Shown in pieces: positions 18,789 through 29,382 of a stretch of 64,000 nt of DNA; position 1 is the stretch's first letter, and every line of letters starts with the position of its first letter. A program made the translations under genes and the position numbers. This DNA comes from Rhynchopus euleeides. Taxonomy: Eukaryota; Euglenozoa; Diplonemea; Diplonemida; Diplonemidae. The stretch is from positions 1,426,001 through 1,490,000 of the forward strand of contig OY723243.1 in the NCBI GenBank assembly GCA_963210315.1, read 5' to 3'. The notes under the pieces were generated by a model. The model had not been told where the DNA came from and did not search any database. It saw only the letters and a program-made list of their open reading frames with translations.

Positions 18789-19331
18789 GCGGAGCAGCGT
18801 CCCCACCCCCACCCCCCCCCCCCCCCCCCCGGGACCTTCCCCCCCCCCCCTTTCATAGATGTGTGCAGGTGGCCGTTGTGAATGGTTAGACAGGGGCTGG
18901 CCACCCCCTCCCCCGGGCTCTGCACAGCAGGTCTGGGTTAGAAACAACATAACCCCCCCCCCCCCTTCCTCCCCTCCCTTCCTCCCCCCTCCCCTCCCCT
19001 CCCCTCCCCTATTGATGTCCCCCCCCCCCCTCCCCCAGCGCTTTGCCGCTCGTGTGAGTACCGCCCTGACTGGGAGAAAGGGTAGGGCTGGTTGGGTTGG
19101 CGGAGTTGGGCGGATGGGCGAAACGGAAAAATCGACGAGGTCGCAGCGTCAGGGCGTTCTGGGCTGGCTGGTGGTGGTTGGGACAAGACCGACGAGATTA
19201 GAAGCGGCACTGGTAGACGGGTTTTGAGGCCCCCCGCCCCCAGGTTCCCCCTGCCCACCTGGACGGACCCAAGTGCCTCACACCGGATCTCTCCCCACCC
19301 GGTGGTCCACCTGACGGATACGCGAAGAAAA
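18393..19331 (+). mobile_element. 5'-truncated insertion of a second LINE-like family
   Basis: It starts in mid-frame right after AAAAATTT (18385-18392) and ends GGATACGCGAAG plus an A-run, after which AAAAATTT (19332-19339) and the interrupted repeat unit continue. So the target duplication is about 8 bp, although the A-rich sequence makes its exact length uncertain. The 3' untranslated region has C-runs and a tail containing GTGCCTCACACCGGATCTC. The same tail recurs inverted at 28134-28250. Confidence 0.7.
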
Positions 19332-19437
19332 AAAAATTTCGGAAAATTTTCGAATTTTTTTTCAGCCATTTTTGGTTAGCCAGGCCTGGGCCCAGCTGGG
19401 CCAGGTAGGCCGAAATTTCGACATGTCGAAAAAAATT
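19332..19437 (+). repeat. Tandem-repeat array, part 4 (end)
   Basis: Continues the unit broken at 18392, through TTAGCCAGGCCTGGGCCCAG and CGACATGTCGAAA, and then stops at AAATTTTCC where a GC hairpin sequence begins. Confidence 0.8.
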
Positions 19438-19512
19438 TTCCGGGGGGCTTCGCCCCCCGGACCCCCCATGTGGGGGGCTCCGCCCCCCACGCCCCCCGCC
19501 CCCCCACCTCCC
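19438..19512. repeat. GC hairpins GGGGGGCTTCGCCCCCC / GGGGGGCTCCGCCCCCC
   Basis: Two near-perfect inverted repeats in tandem: CGGGGGGCTTCGCCCCCCG then GTGGGGGGCTCCGCCCCCCAC, each followed by a C-rich stretch. They resemble the hairpin module repeated in transposons at 41-63 kb but lack its CTACCGTGGCCTCCGGCGG lead. Confidence 0.7.
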
Positions 19513-19639
19513 TCCCGGCCGGGGGCCGGTACGGTCGGTCGTCGGCTGCGGCCAAAGGGCGTGCGGTAGCCGACGCCCTTTTGTGCTCGCCTCCTCCCTC
19601 CCACACGTATTCGTCCTCTTCATCGCTCTCAGTATTTCC

Positions 19640-20160
19640 CGTGCCTGCAGCGCATGCATCCACAAGTTTTGTGGATGCATCCACACACAGCCTGGAGCTC
19701 CGAAGCCCTGCCTGCAGTGGATGAATGTGTGCATGCCTGCAGGCAGTCATCCATACCCGGTTTGCCTGCAGGGGATGGAATTTTCAGGAAATGTGCCAAG
19801 GGCCAGTATGGACACCCCTAAAACCCTTCTGAAACCAAAAAGTCCACGAAAGGGGTTAAAACGGCTTAATTCGTTGATTTTGTGCATTTCCCTGCATTTC
19901 CCAGCCAAAAATCGAATTTGGCTGGGCGAGTAGTTGGCCAAAAACGCGAAAAATTCCAAAAAAAATTGATTTTTCACAGAGGCCTAGAAACGTGCTCCTG
20001 GGTGAATGGGCCCAAAAATCGGCTTTTCGCCATTTTTTTGTCGATTTTCGGGGTTTCCGGCGATTTTCCTGTCCCAAGTCCATAAGCCATTTTTTGACTT
20101 TTTCGGGCATCCATGGATGCCGTGGATGCATGCATGGATGCATCCACACCATCCCCGGCC
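19640..20160. repeat. Region bounded by clustered GGATGCATCC palindromes
   Basis: The left side holds CGCATGCATCCACAAG and TGTGGATGCATCCACA. The right side holds CATCCATGGATGCCGTGG and GCATGCATGGATGCATCC. The 400 bp between are AT-rich with many TTTTTCG/CGAAAAA inversions. It may be a MITE, but no exact terminal repeats or target duplication could be fixed. Confidence 0.35.
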
Positions 20161-21119
20161 CCACTGAGCTCTGTCCTCTTTCATGACTGACGGGTTCACA
20201 GCCCTGCCTCCACGCCCTGACTTCTGTGACCCGCATCCCACGTCTGAGGGAGAGTCTTCCGAGTGCAGTCACCGAGACCAGGCCGCTATCTTCAGTCGGT
20301 TTCTGATCTGTAGTTGGAATTACCGTCTGTCAAGTGCACGTGGTGACAATGACTGTGACCCTGTCCCCCCCGCACCCCCCCTGAAACACACCGTCACGGG
20401 TTTGTGGCAGGCTCCTTCCCCCCCCCCCCCCCCCCCCGCACCCCCCCCCGTTTTCAATTGCGACCCGGTTCCCGGGTTGTGTAGTGGCCGTTTCGCAGCG
20501 ACCGTCTTCTCATCAGGACGGCCGGTTTCCCTGACGCCGCGATCACCAGTGGTGCGACGTTCTTGAAGGAGGTACTTCATCCCCCCCCCCCCCGCTCTGT
20601 TGCTTGGGTCTGGGCCTGATCGAAGGATCTGGCTGTGTTGCTTCTTACTCTGTTGTGCCTGTCATCGAAGAACTGTGGGAGGTCGGAACCAAGGAGGAGG
20701 AACTGCTGGGACAGTGCTGCATACTCTCTTGATACACCTTGGTAAATCTGCGCTCCACTCGCGGTAACCCTAAACCTGGAAACAGGAGACGTCCATCTGG
20801 GAACAGATGATCTTGATCGTGTTACCCATCTTTGCTATGAGCTACGATCAGGTTTTTGTCGTCACATGGGCCCATGAGCCGTGGATCTACTGGTGTTGAA
20901 GGACAGGGTGCAGTTCTGGACAATGCATGGTCTGAATCTAAGGGGCTGATGAACCCGTGGGTCTGATATGATGCAGTGCATGATGACTGTATGCAGCTTC
21001 ACGGCTGATCTGGAAATCCAGATGGCGGGGAGGTCAAAAAAATGCAGATCTCTTTTTCCAGCCCCTGCTGTCCGTATGTGCAGGGGCGGTGCATCCAGAT
21101 ACACCGGGGGACCAGCCGT
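20161..21119. repeat. Intergenic with a diverged direct repeat of 25465-25660
   Basis: No gene. About 20690-20810 (GCTGCATACTCTCTTGATACAC ... GACGTCCATCTGGGAACAG) matches 25465-25580 in the same orientation at roughly 75-80% by eye. A weaker match follows (GGTCTGAATCT, GTCTGA-ATGA). C-runs occur at about 20410 and 20580. Confidence 0.5.
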
Positions 21120-21123
21120 TTAA

Positions 21124-21285
21124 TCACGGTTTGCCCCCCGGGCGGGATCCCGGGCGGGCCCGGCCGGGTTCCGGGAAATTCCGGGATTCCCGGGATTTCC
21201 CGGCCGGGAATCCCGGGATCCCGGCCGGGAAATCCCGGGATGACCCCGGGGTATCCCGGGGTCATCCCGGGACCCCCCCGGGGTC
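21124..21285. repeat. CCGGG palindrome array, left
   Basis: About 160 bp made almost only of CCGGG, CCGGCC and GGGATCCC blocks (GGCCGGGAATCCCGGGATCC and similar). It could fold into many alternative hairpins. An equivalent array lies at 25672-25796 in inverted relation. Confidence 0.8.
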
Positions 21286-21589
21286 AGGTGTAGGTGGGTG
21301 GTAAGATGACTTGAGAGTTTTGCACATTGCACATTGCACGCTGCCGTTGCCCCCTTCCCCTTTGCGATCCACCCGATGTCATTAGTTTTTGCTGGACCCG
21401 ACTATTTCACCTCACATATACCGCACGTGACTTGGACCCCACAACCCCGCCCCGCCCCCCCCCCCCCCCCCCCACGTAACTGCGCCGCATACACACACCC
21501 GGCAGAGAAACCTTCCACAACAGCAAACATGCACCGTACTCTTTTGTTACTCCTCATTTTTTTTCCTTCCTGCTCGTTGGTGATGCAGC

Positions 21590-24104
21590 ACCAGGGCAGA
21601 AAGGAGGGAAGAGGGCGAGGGATGATGCGGATGACGGCGACAGCGATGGCGACGGCGGCAAGAGCCGCAAGCAACCTCGCCGAGGCAAGGCGGAGGTAGC
21701 GGCCCCGGAACCGGACCCCACCACTGACAACGACGACGACGACATCGACGACGCCATTGAGGCGGTGCTGAAGGAGGTGAAGCGGAAGAGGCAGCCGCTG
21801 ATCGATTTGGCCGTCGCTGAAGGGGTCCTCACAGAGAATGAGAAAGCCCCCCTCATGCCGAAGATCGCCCGCCTGATTGCTCTCGGACGGAAGAAGAAGG
21901 AGCTCGCCGCCAGCGCAGTGGCCTTGCGCACGCCGACGGGGAAGTTGCGCCGCCCGGCAAAGGCCGCCCTCGCCGAGAGCCTCAGCAGCCAAGCTGACCT
22001 GACCCCCCCGAAGCTGCAGCCTGCCCAGTCTTTGTCGACCCGCTTCTCCGAGTTCAAGTGGCTTTCAGTCAAGACGAAAGCGGAGGCCACGACCGACGGG
22101 TACAGGTTCGCGAAGGCCACGGCGAGATGCTGCGACGAGCAGGAGGTGCCCGTGTGTGCTCCGTGCAAGTGGGCGTTTGCACCCGGCGTCGACAGGCACG
22201 ACCTCACGAGCCACGTGGGTACGAAGGGCCACGGTCGCAATGCAACGACCCCAGTCGACGCCTCAACGCCAAACCGTGACGCATCCACACCAGCAGCCGA
22301 CCGATCCACACCAGCAGCCGACCGATCCACACCTTCGAGCAACCGACCCGCACCAGCAAACTCCAACGTCCGGGAAACGCTGCTGGAGGTGTGCACGATG
22401 GCAGGGCTCTCGTTTCGTGGCGCGACGCAGGTCTTCCGTGCCGTCTCTGGGCTCACCATCCCAGAAGACGTCAACATGCAGAAGGTCTGGCAGAGGAGCG
22501 GGGCGACCGTCTACGACAACCACCTCGACACGATTGCCGATATGCTCGCAGGACAAGATCTGAGCATCGTCCACGACTGTGGTTCGACGATCCAGGGTCA
22601 GAATGTCGTGTTGTTCATTGCACAGACCGCTACAACGTCCGTTGCGCTGCCGCTACAGTATTCGGATGTCCCGTTTACAGGTCTTACGGTGCGCACCGCG
22701 CTGGAGGAATCTCTCGCTGCTGTCGGTGTGGGGATTGAACAGGTGAGGGTCGTGCGCAGCGATCGTGGTGGGTCGAACGTGAAGATGTCGCGCGACCTAG
22801 CAGGAGAGGCTCACATCCCGTACGTATCCTGCCTGGCTCACCTGCTGAACAACACCCTTTCCGATGTTCGTCGGATGATGAAGGCCGCCGAGGACCCCCT
22901 GCTCGACTTCTTCCACCTCACGAACTACGTGTTTGGTGACGCGAAAAAGCAGAACAAGTGGCGGGACCACCAAAGAAGTGTGCAGAGCGACCCCCAGACA
23001 CACACGGCGGGTGTCCTATTGGCGAAGCTGCGGAAGCAGTCGGCATCGACGACAACGCGGGAACAGGACAAACTTCTGGACAAGATGAAGGGCCTCTGCA
23101 AGGCCGCGGTGACCGAGGCGCACAAGGATGCGATTGCCAACGCAAAGACGTTTGGGGAGCTTTGCAGCTTGATGTCTGCAGCACACGCCGACATGAAGAG
23201 CACTCTGCAGGAGGCGGTGGCCATCAAACGTGCACCCCGGATCTACGACACACGCTTCGTCAGCATGCTCGACTGCGCGGAGCACTTTGAAGAGCGTGTC
23301 GCCATGCTGTACTCGTACATGGCTACCGGGATTGGCAATGCCTACACTCCCCCCACGTTCGAGAAGCTTGCTGTGCTGCTGAAGACCGTCGGTTCTGAGG
23401 CGCTTCAGGACATGCTGACGGAGTTCGTCCGTGCCGCGGCGCCGGTAAGAGCCGCTTTGTCGCGGTACAGCAACGCGCAGGCACCCGGGACGGTTGGATC
23501 GGCGACGATCTACGCGGAGGTGGAGGAGCTGATCGACATCCTCCAGAGGGCGAGCACGGGGGATGGACTCGCAGCCCGCGTGTCCAAGACCTTCTACAAC
23601 GGTCTGCAGAGCCGGTGGCGCGAATCCTCGGAAACGGGCCGGGGGTTCTACCTCTCTGTGCGCCAGCTGACTCCGGAGGGGTACGAGACCCTGGAGATGC
23701 TGGATGACCTGCTGCCACGCGAAGACCTCGGCAAGCACATCGGCTTCGACGTCACCGCGCCCATGTACCAGGCGTACACTTCGGCAGTGTCGGAGCACGA
23801 GGTCGGCTCAGAGAGGGTATTCTGGAAACGCCAGCTTACCAACGAGACGCTCAAGCCTCTTGCTGAGCGTGTGTTGTTTCTCCTCACCTTGCCCCCTTCC
23901 TGCACAGCACCTGACAGCGCACTCTCTGTCATGATGCAAGCCATCCCCGTGTGCCGGAGTGCTATGTCCCGCGACTCCCACGCAAAGCTCTCGCTCTTGG
24001 CCATCAATCAAGATGTGCGAGGTGCGTACGGCAAGGAGTGTGGCTTCCGGCGGACATTCCCGTCACTCCGTGTGAATGACGCTGAGAGTGACGATGAGGA
24101 GTGA
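21590..24104 (+). CDS. hAT-like transposase with BED-type zinc finger
   Basis: The frame is open from upstream of 21590. The first in-frame ATG is 21855, but the acidic/basic N-terminal segment before it is probably coding, so an upstream exon or start is missing from my call. A zinc finger C-x2-C ... H-x5-H (CAPCKWAFAPG ... HDLTSHVGTKGH) is followed by three repeats of a TPAADRS linker. The RNase H-like core shows IVHDCGSTIQGQ, VRSDRGGSNVKM and SCLAHLLNNTL. The C-terminus has a hAT-dimerisation-like LLTLPPSCTAPDSALSVMMQ in place of the usual IPxSSAxSERxFS. No internal stop or frameshift. It would cut and paste DNA, but ends matching a hAT element were not found around it. Confidence 0.65.
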
Positions 24105-25671
24105 TTTGTCCGGCACAGTGTGTGCGTCCGTGTGTGTGTATATCGTATTCCTTGCTGTCTGTGTCTGACGTCTTGTTCTGCAGCTGTGAGACGTCGTATG
24201 ATGCTGATTGCCCTCCGATGCCATCAGCTGCTTTGGAGTCACGAGGGTATTGTGGCTCCCTTCGGAGGTTGTTGTTGCAGTGCATGTACTGCTTTTGTGT
24301 TTGTAGTTTGCCGGATCAGAAAGTCAGGAGAAGCGAATCGCGCGGCGCCCCAGCCCCAGACCCCAGCCCCTGCCACTTGCCACTTGTGTGCTGCCTTCGT
24401 GTGTGCGCCTGTGCCTCCCTGTTCTGCATTTGGTTGCCCTCGCGGGTATCACGATACAGAGCAGTCCACCCCCTCCCCCCCCCAAAAATCGTTCGCATCA
24501 TCTTGGCGCCCATTCCTTCCACTTTCTGTGGATGTGTTTGGTATTTCCGAACGGAATTTTCCAGCGTCAAGACTGATACCTCGCCGTTTTCGAGTCAGTC
24601 ACTTCCACCGCCGCTGCGATTTGCGTACCGGTAGTTGTGCAGAAATGCTAACATTTAATTTGCTCTGTGGAACCTGGACTGCACCTTCTGGGATGTGAGT
24701 CTGTAGATAGTTGGACAGTTGCAGTACCCATCTGTTAGAAAGCTGAAAGGAACCTTGTCGGGCGATCAAGGACGACTGAGGGTTCAGTTTGAGTTTAATG
24801 TGGTCCAAGGGTACAACAGACATCACTGCTTGCAGATCCCTCTTGCTTGTCCCTCTGGTAACTTCCAACGGCTCAAACTCCTCGACTTCCTTGGGTGGGC
24901 ATTTGCCATACCTGACGTAAAACAGTGATGCTTCGTGCTAGTGGTGAACCTGACGTTAGTAAAGGAAGGGTGCTGCGGCTGTCCACGAGGGGCTCTGATG
25001 CCTCCTCACGGTGCCTGGTTGGTCGGTTCAGGTGAAACAGAGCAAATTTAGTGTTAGGGGGATGCCTCTGGTCAAGGCCTTTTCACAAAAATTGACCCAC
25101 GGCGCCGAGTTGGGCCGTTGGTTCCTGGTTGTAGCTCGGTCTACGCCAGGTTCCACACCCCGTCATCGCAAAACGTACGCATACACAGAGGCAAAACACA
25201 ACAGCCTCTGTGGTACGGGAGCATGGCGGGAGGAAATTTTGCCTTTTGGTCAAATAGGCACCCTTTTGTAATCACTTGACCCGCAGGGTGGCTGAGTCTT
25301 ATCAGACAGGCCGACCTACATGTTGATCAGTGGAACCACACAACCTGTTCAACCTGCCCCCGGGGTGGCTGAGTCCACCCCTGCCGTAGCGTAAGATAAG
25401 CCTACGTCGACCCTCGTCGTCCTCTTCGTCGTCCTAGGACTGTGGAGTTCAGCAACCAGGAGGATGCGGAACTGCTGTGAGCTGCACACTCTCTTGACAC
25501 ACCTGCACGTATCTGCGTTACACTCGTGGTAACCCCGAACCCTGTATTTATACAGGAGACTTCCATCTGGGACAGTTTCTGTTCCAGATGAGCTTTGAGG
25601 TCTGAATCTGAAACTGGGGACTGCAAGCCATAGGTCTGAGATGACCTCGGTCCAAGCGACCTGAGACTGAG
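24105..25671. other. Non-coding 3' part of the putative element
   Basis: Short open frames only. It contains a duplicated GGGTGGCTGAGTC motif (about 25288 and 25365) and the direct repeat of 20690-20810 at 25465-25580. No second gene is supported. Confidence 0.4.
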
Positions 25672-25796
25672 AACCCCCGGGATTCCCGGCCGGACCCCGG
25701 CCGGACCCGGCCGGGATTTCAAAATCCCGGTCCCGGGCCCGGAATTTCCGGGCCCGGCCGGGGTTTCCCGGGATCCTGCCGGGGGGCAAACCGTGT
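25672..25796. repeat. CCGGG palindrome array, right
   Basis: Alternating CCGGCC, CCCGGG and GGATCC blocks, including GGCCGGGATTTCAAAATCCC, a perfect hairpin. It ends GGGGGGCAAACCGTGT before TTAA. Confidence 0.8.
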
Positions 25797-25800
25797 TTAA

Positions 25801-26602
25801 TGAGCTGCCTGCTCCTCCTCTGTGCGTATTTCTCCTGTCCGTGGCGGCGAATGCGGCGAGGAACTGCGGATTGAGCCCCCCCCCCCCCCCCCCCCCGTCG
25901 GCAGGGGCGGAGCGTGGGCAGGCTGACGGGGCAAGGCTGTGGCTGTTGAGCCATCGCTCTGGGAGGTCAGCAAAACCTGGAGGAGTATGTGCCACCCCCG
26001 GCCGGGGCGCACTCGCACCCGCTGCACACCCGCAGCAAGATGAGTTGCGGTACCCCGCACAGGTGTTCGAGTGGGCTGCCATGGTCCTGCTCACGACGAC
26101 CTGCAGGTCACCCGTCCCTGTCGTGCAGGCAGTGCCAGGAGGTGGTGGCCTCGTCAATCTAGCAGTGTTTGAGTTGACCGGGATGAGGCACTCCACTCTG
26201 GGTCTGCTGTTTGTGATGTACAAGCAACAAGCAGGTCTGACTGGAGTGGCCCTCCTCAACGGGCACACTGGCATCTGTGCAGCAGCACTATCCCACCCCC
26301 GGAACGCCCCGCGTAACACCGGTGGGAAGGACATTGTTCCTGGGCATCTAGAGGAGGACCCGGGCCGTTCGTTGTATTCTTCACAGTCGCAGCCTCCGGC
26401 TTGTCGTTGTTCGTCAGCGTTGCGCCCACCCAGCCTGTGCAGAGAACTTGTGCCGTCTTCAACAGTAACTTTTGGCCGACAATTTTTGGGGCATTTTTTC
26501 ACCAAACAAATTCTCTCTGCTGGCCAAGTCGAAGACTCGTTTGGGGACTTTTGGTGTCCCCAATTTTTCAATTTTCGAAAAATATGCTCACTTTGCTAAA
26601 CT
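25801..26602. other. Intergenic, no supportable gene
   Basis: Has a C-run at about 25878 and an AT-rich end (26460-26602) that became the target of the LINE insertion. An open + frame at 25793-26599 spans it but has no recognisable domain and runs through low-complexity sequence. Confidence 0.4.
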
Positions 26603-26612
26603 GGACCCAACT

Positions 26613-26615
<3 letters not shown>

Positions 26616-26650
<35 letters not shown>

Positions 26651-28050
26651 GAGAGGGGGCCCGGTGCCTGCGCGCGTCCTGTCGTACTGTGGCTGCTTGG
26701 TGGGGCTAGCGCAGCAGGTTCTACTTTTGCTTCTACGGGCTCTTAGCACTGTAACATGAACTACACGAACAACAAAGCTCTAGGGCAAACAAACCGCGCA
26801 CTGGCCGGGGTTGAGCTGCGTGGGGCTCCGTGCTGGCGGCATGAACAAGGGGCTGTAGGTAAGTCTACCATTCACAAGGGGCAGCCCGCTGGTGAGGGGA
26901 AAAGGGGGCGAGGTAAAGGGGGGGGGGGGCAGGGGGGGAGAGGCGAAAGCGACTGACAGCGAGGGCGTGGACCGACTCCGCTGGCGCATTCACCGGAAGA
27001 AAGGGGAAGGGGGCACGGGGGTGGGGAACGGGAGGGGGGGGGGGGAGGGGCGAAAGGAAAGAGGGGGGTAGGGGGGGGGGGGGGGGGGAGCCGACCTACG
27101 GCTATCTCGCTCCCCTGGCGGCCCTACTCCCCTGGCTCTGGGACCCCTGGGAACTCCGCTGCGAAGACCCCCGCGCCCCTGGCCGGCTCGCCCGCGCCCG
27201 CTTGCCTGCCCGCGCCCTCAGACGACAACAGACCACGTTGTACGCCTCCGCCTGTGAGGCCTTGTCATCCCCCAACTCGGCCCACCAAGCCTGAATGGCC
27301 CGGAGCGCCGCCTCCTGCTCCTCCTGCGGTCGGTGCACGTCGGGGCAGAACTGCTCCTCCCACTCCCCCACCGTCGTGGCCCCGTCGTCCTCATCCATCT
27401 CCTGACCACGCTGCGGCGATGCCGACTCCCGCTTCCGCTTCGGCTGCGACGACATCGAGGTGGCTGGTGCTTGCGCAGGGTTGGAGCCTTCCTCGGTGGC
27501 GGTCGGGTCGGAGCGGCCGGTGGCCGGGGCGCCGGTGGGTGCAGGAGGGGGATCACCTTCTCGTCGAGGGGGATCACCCTGATCCTGTGGCTGCGGGACC
27601 CTCGCAGGCGGCTCCTCCGCGTCCCGAGGCCCCAGATCCATACAGGTCTCCCCCTGCTCCACGCATTCCCCACACGCCCTGCAATCGCAACCGAAACAAC
27701 GCCAGTGTTCGACTGCGGTATCCACCGCCTCTGCACAGCGGGCACAGTAAAAACGGCGGCGCGACGGCTGGGACGGCACCTGGCACATGGGGAGGCCCTG
27801 CTCCCCCCCTGGACAGCCAGTCCGCCCCAACACCGGCGAGGGGGCGAGGGCAGACACTGCCTCCGCCAGAGGTGGGGGCACCAAAAGGGGGGTGTAGTGC
27901 TTTCCCTGATGCTTGACTCCAAGCACTCCGACGAAAGGCTTCACCCGGGGGCGGTGGACCGTGGGGGGCGCTTGATCAGATAGGACCACCACAGCCCACC
28001 CCGACCCCAGCGCAAGTCCATGTACTGCTACCTGGTCCGCCCAAGAAGAC
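26616..28050 (-). mobile_element. 5'-truncated copy of the OTU LINE with 13-bp target duplication
   Basis: Inverted relative to the 15-18 kb copy. It has a T-run of about 34 (its poly(A) tail), the conserved tail, the C-run (here G-run) untranslated region and the last half of the protein. The flanks GGACCCAACTCCC at 26603-26615 and 28051-28063 are identical, giving a clear target-site duplication. The 5' end stops at the codons for SWADQ of the second OTU domain. Divergence from the other copy is a few bases per kb. Confidence 0.85.
27102..28044 (-). pseudogene. Truncated OTU LINE polyprotein
   Basis: About 314 residues, near-identical to the C-terminal part of the protein at 15049-17541, from SWADQVAVHGLAL through GKHYTPLL and the second zinc cluster to the stop. 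The catalytic Cys region is absent because of the 5' truncation, so the protein cannot be an active protease. Small differences (for example one Arg/His and one Gly/Asp change in alternative frames) show the two copies are not a sequence duplication artefact. Confidence 0.8.
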
Positions 28051-28110
28051 GGACCCAACTCCCCACACTCTTTTTTTAGCGAAAAACAGCAAATTTCGGC
28101 CGATTTTTTC

Positions 28111-28830
28111 TCTTTTTTTTTTTTTTTTTTTTTCGCGTATCCGTCAGGTGGACCACCGGGTGGGGAGAGATCCGGTGTGAGGCACTTGGGTCCGTCCAGG
28201 TGGGCAGGGGGAACCTGGGGGCGGGGGGCCTCAAAACCCGTCTACCAGTGCCGCTTCTAATCTCGTCGGTCTTGTCCCAACCACCACCAGCCAGCCCAGA
28301 ACGCCCTGACGCTGCGACCTCGTCGATTTTTCCGTTTCGCCCATCCGCCCAACTCCGCCAACCCAACCAGCCCTACCCTTTCTCCCAGTCAGGGCGGTAC
28401 TCACACGAGCGGCAAAGCGCTGGGGGAGGGGGGGGGGGACATCAATAGGGGAGGGGAGGGGGGAGGAAGGGAGGGGAGGAAGGGGGGGGGGGTTATGTTG
28501 TTTCTAACCCAGACCTGCTGTGCAGAGCCCGGGGGAGGGGGTGGCCAGCCCCTGTCTAACCATTCACAACGGCCACCTGCACACATCTATGAAAGGGGGG
28601 GGGGGAAGGTCCCGGGGGGGGGGGGGGGGGGGTGGTGGGGGTGGGGACGCTGCTCCGCCTACTCGCCCCGCTCCACCTCCGTCTGCAGCTTGCGCATGTA
28701 GACGCGCAGGCTGACCCCCGGCTCCCTCGTCTGGTTCCCGGGCTCGGCCTGCGCGCCCCCTTGCAGGATGCGCGCCTGCAGCCACTCCGCCGCTACGTCA
28801 CCTGCCACCCTGGGCGAGAGGGGGCAAAGG
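28111..28830 (-). mobile_element. 5'-truncated inverted copy of the second LINE-like family
   Basis: Begins with a T-run of about 22 (poly(A) tail) and CGCGTATCCGTCAGGTGG, the reverse complement of 19290-19327. It continues through the G-run untranslated region to the last 58 codons of the protein (28829-28659 minus), truncated at about 28830. The T-rich flanks prevent a clear target duplication. It lies only 60 bp from the truncated OTU LINE. Confidence 0.75.
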
Positions 28831-29382
28831 TTTTTTTTCATTTTTTTTCACCGACTTTTCCATACCCCCGGTGGGATCACATCGGGTGTCTCTGGAATTC
28901 CAGCCCTCTCATAGATTTGTACAACCTGGCGTGCAGGTTTTGTGGTTCGGGAGGGGGTGGGTGGCCATAGGTTTAATCTAGATCTGCCGCTGGCAGGGAG
29001 GGCGCGCGTGGCACAGGCATCGGGCACAGGCATCGGGCGTGGTGGAGGGAGGGCAGGCGTGGAGATATGCAGGCGGGGTGGGTCACCCCACCCACATATG
29101 TTGTCAGATCGGTCAGGATTAACCACGGCTGACAGAACGAAGGTAGGGACGTGGTCTGACCCGTGCGTCACCCCGCACACCCCCTCCCGCTCTCCCTCTC
29201 CCTCCTCAGCTTCCCATCTCTCTGTTGCTCGCATGCTGTATGTGTGAGTATCCCCGGAGCGAGAAGACCCGCATCTGGCTCTTCCTCGCCCTGCGAATTT
29301 CATCAGAGTGTCGCCCTTGTGTCAGCGCTGTTCCAGCATCACCCCACTGCAGGAGGCGGCCCTTTGGTGCCTCCGGTTCGGG
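28831..29382. other. Intergenic upstream of PEX2
   Basis: No gene. A short tandem GGCATCGGGC repeat lies at about 29018-29040. The promoter and 5' leader of PEX2 are expected near 29160-29380, where C/T-rich sequence lies, but no motif is assignable. Confidence 0.4.

Larger units (their letters stand above)
21124..25796 (+). mobile_element. Putative TTAA-flanked element bearing a hAT-like transposase
   Basis: The left end TCACGGTTTGCCCCCCGG and the inverted right end CCGGGGGGCAAACCGTGT match at 16 of 18 bases. Both are flanked by TTAA (21120-21123 and 25797-25800). Each end leads into an array of CCGGG palindromes. The single transposase gene lies between. TTAA duplications are typical of piggyBac and Sola3-type elements, whereas hAT elements make 8-bp duplications, so either the transposase is not a true hAT or the ends belong to a different element. 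The direct repeat at 20690/25465 complicates the boundaries further. Confidence 0.4.

Noticed and set aside
24599-24868. Minus-strand 89-codon frame that at first looked retroviral/RT-like
   Set aside because: No RT motif could be placed, it has no neighbours of that type and the frame is short.
28111-28860. Target duplication for the inverted second LINE copy
   Set aside because: Both flanks are T-rich (TTTTTTCTC and TTTTTTTTCA), so any apparent match is not informative.
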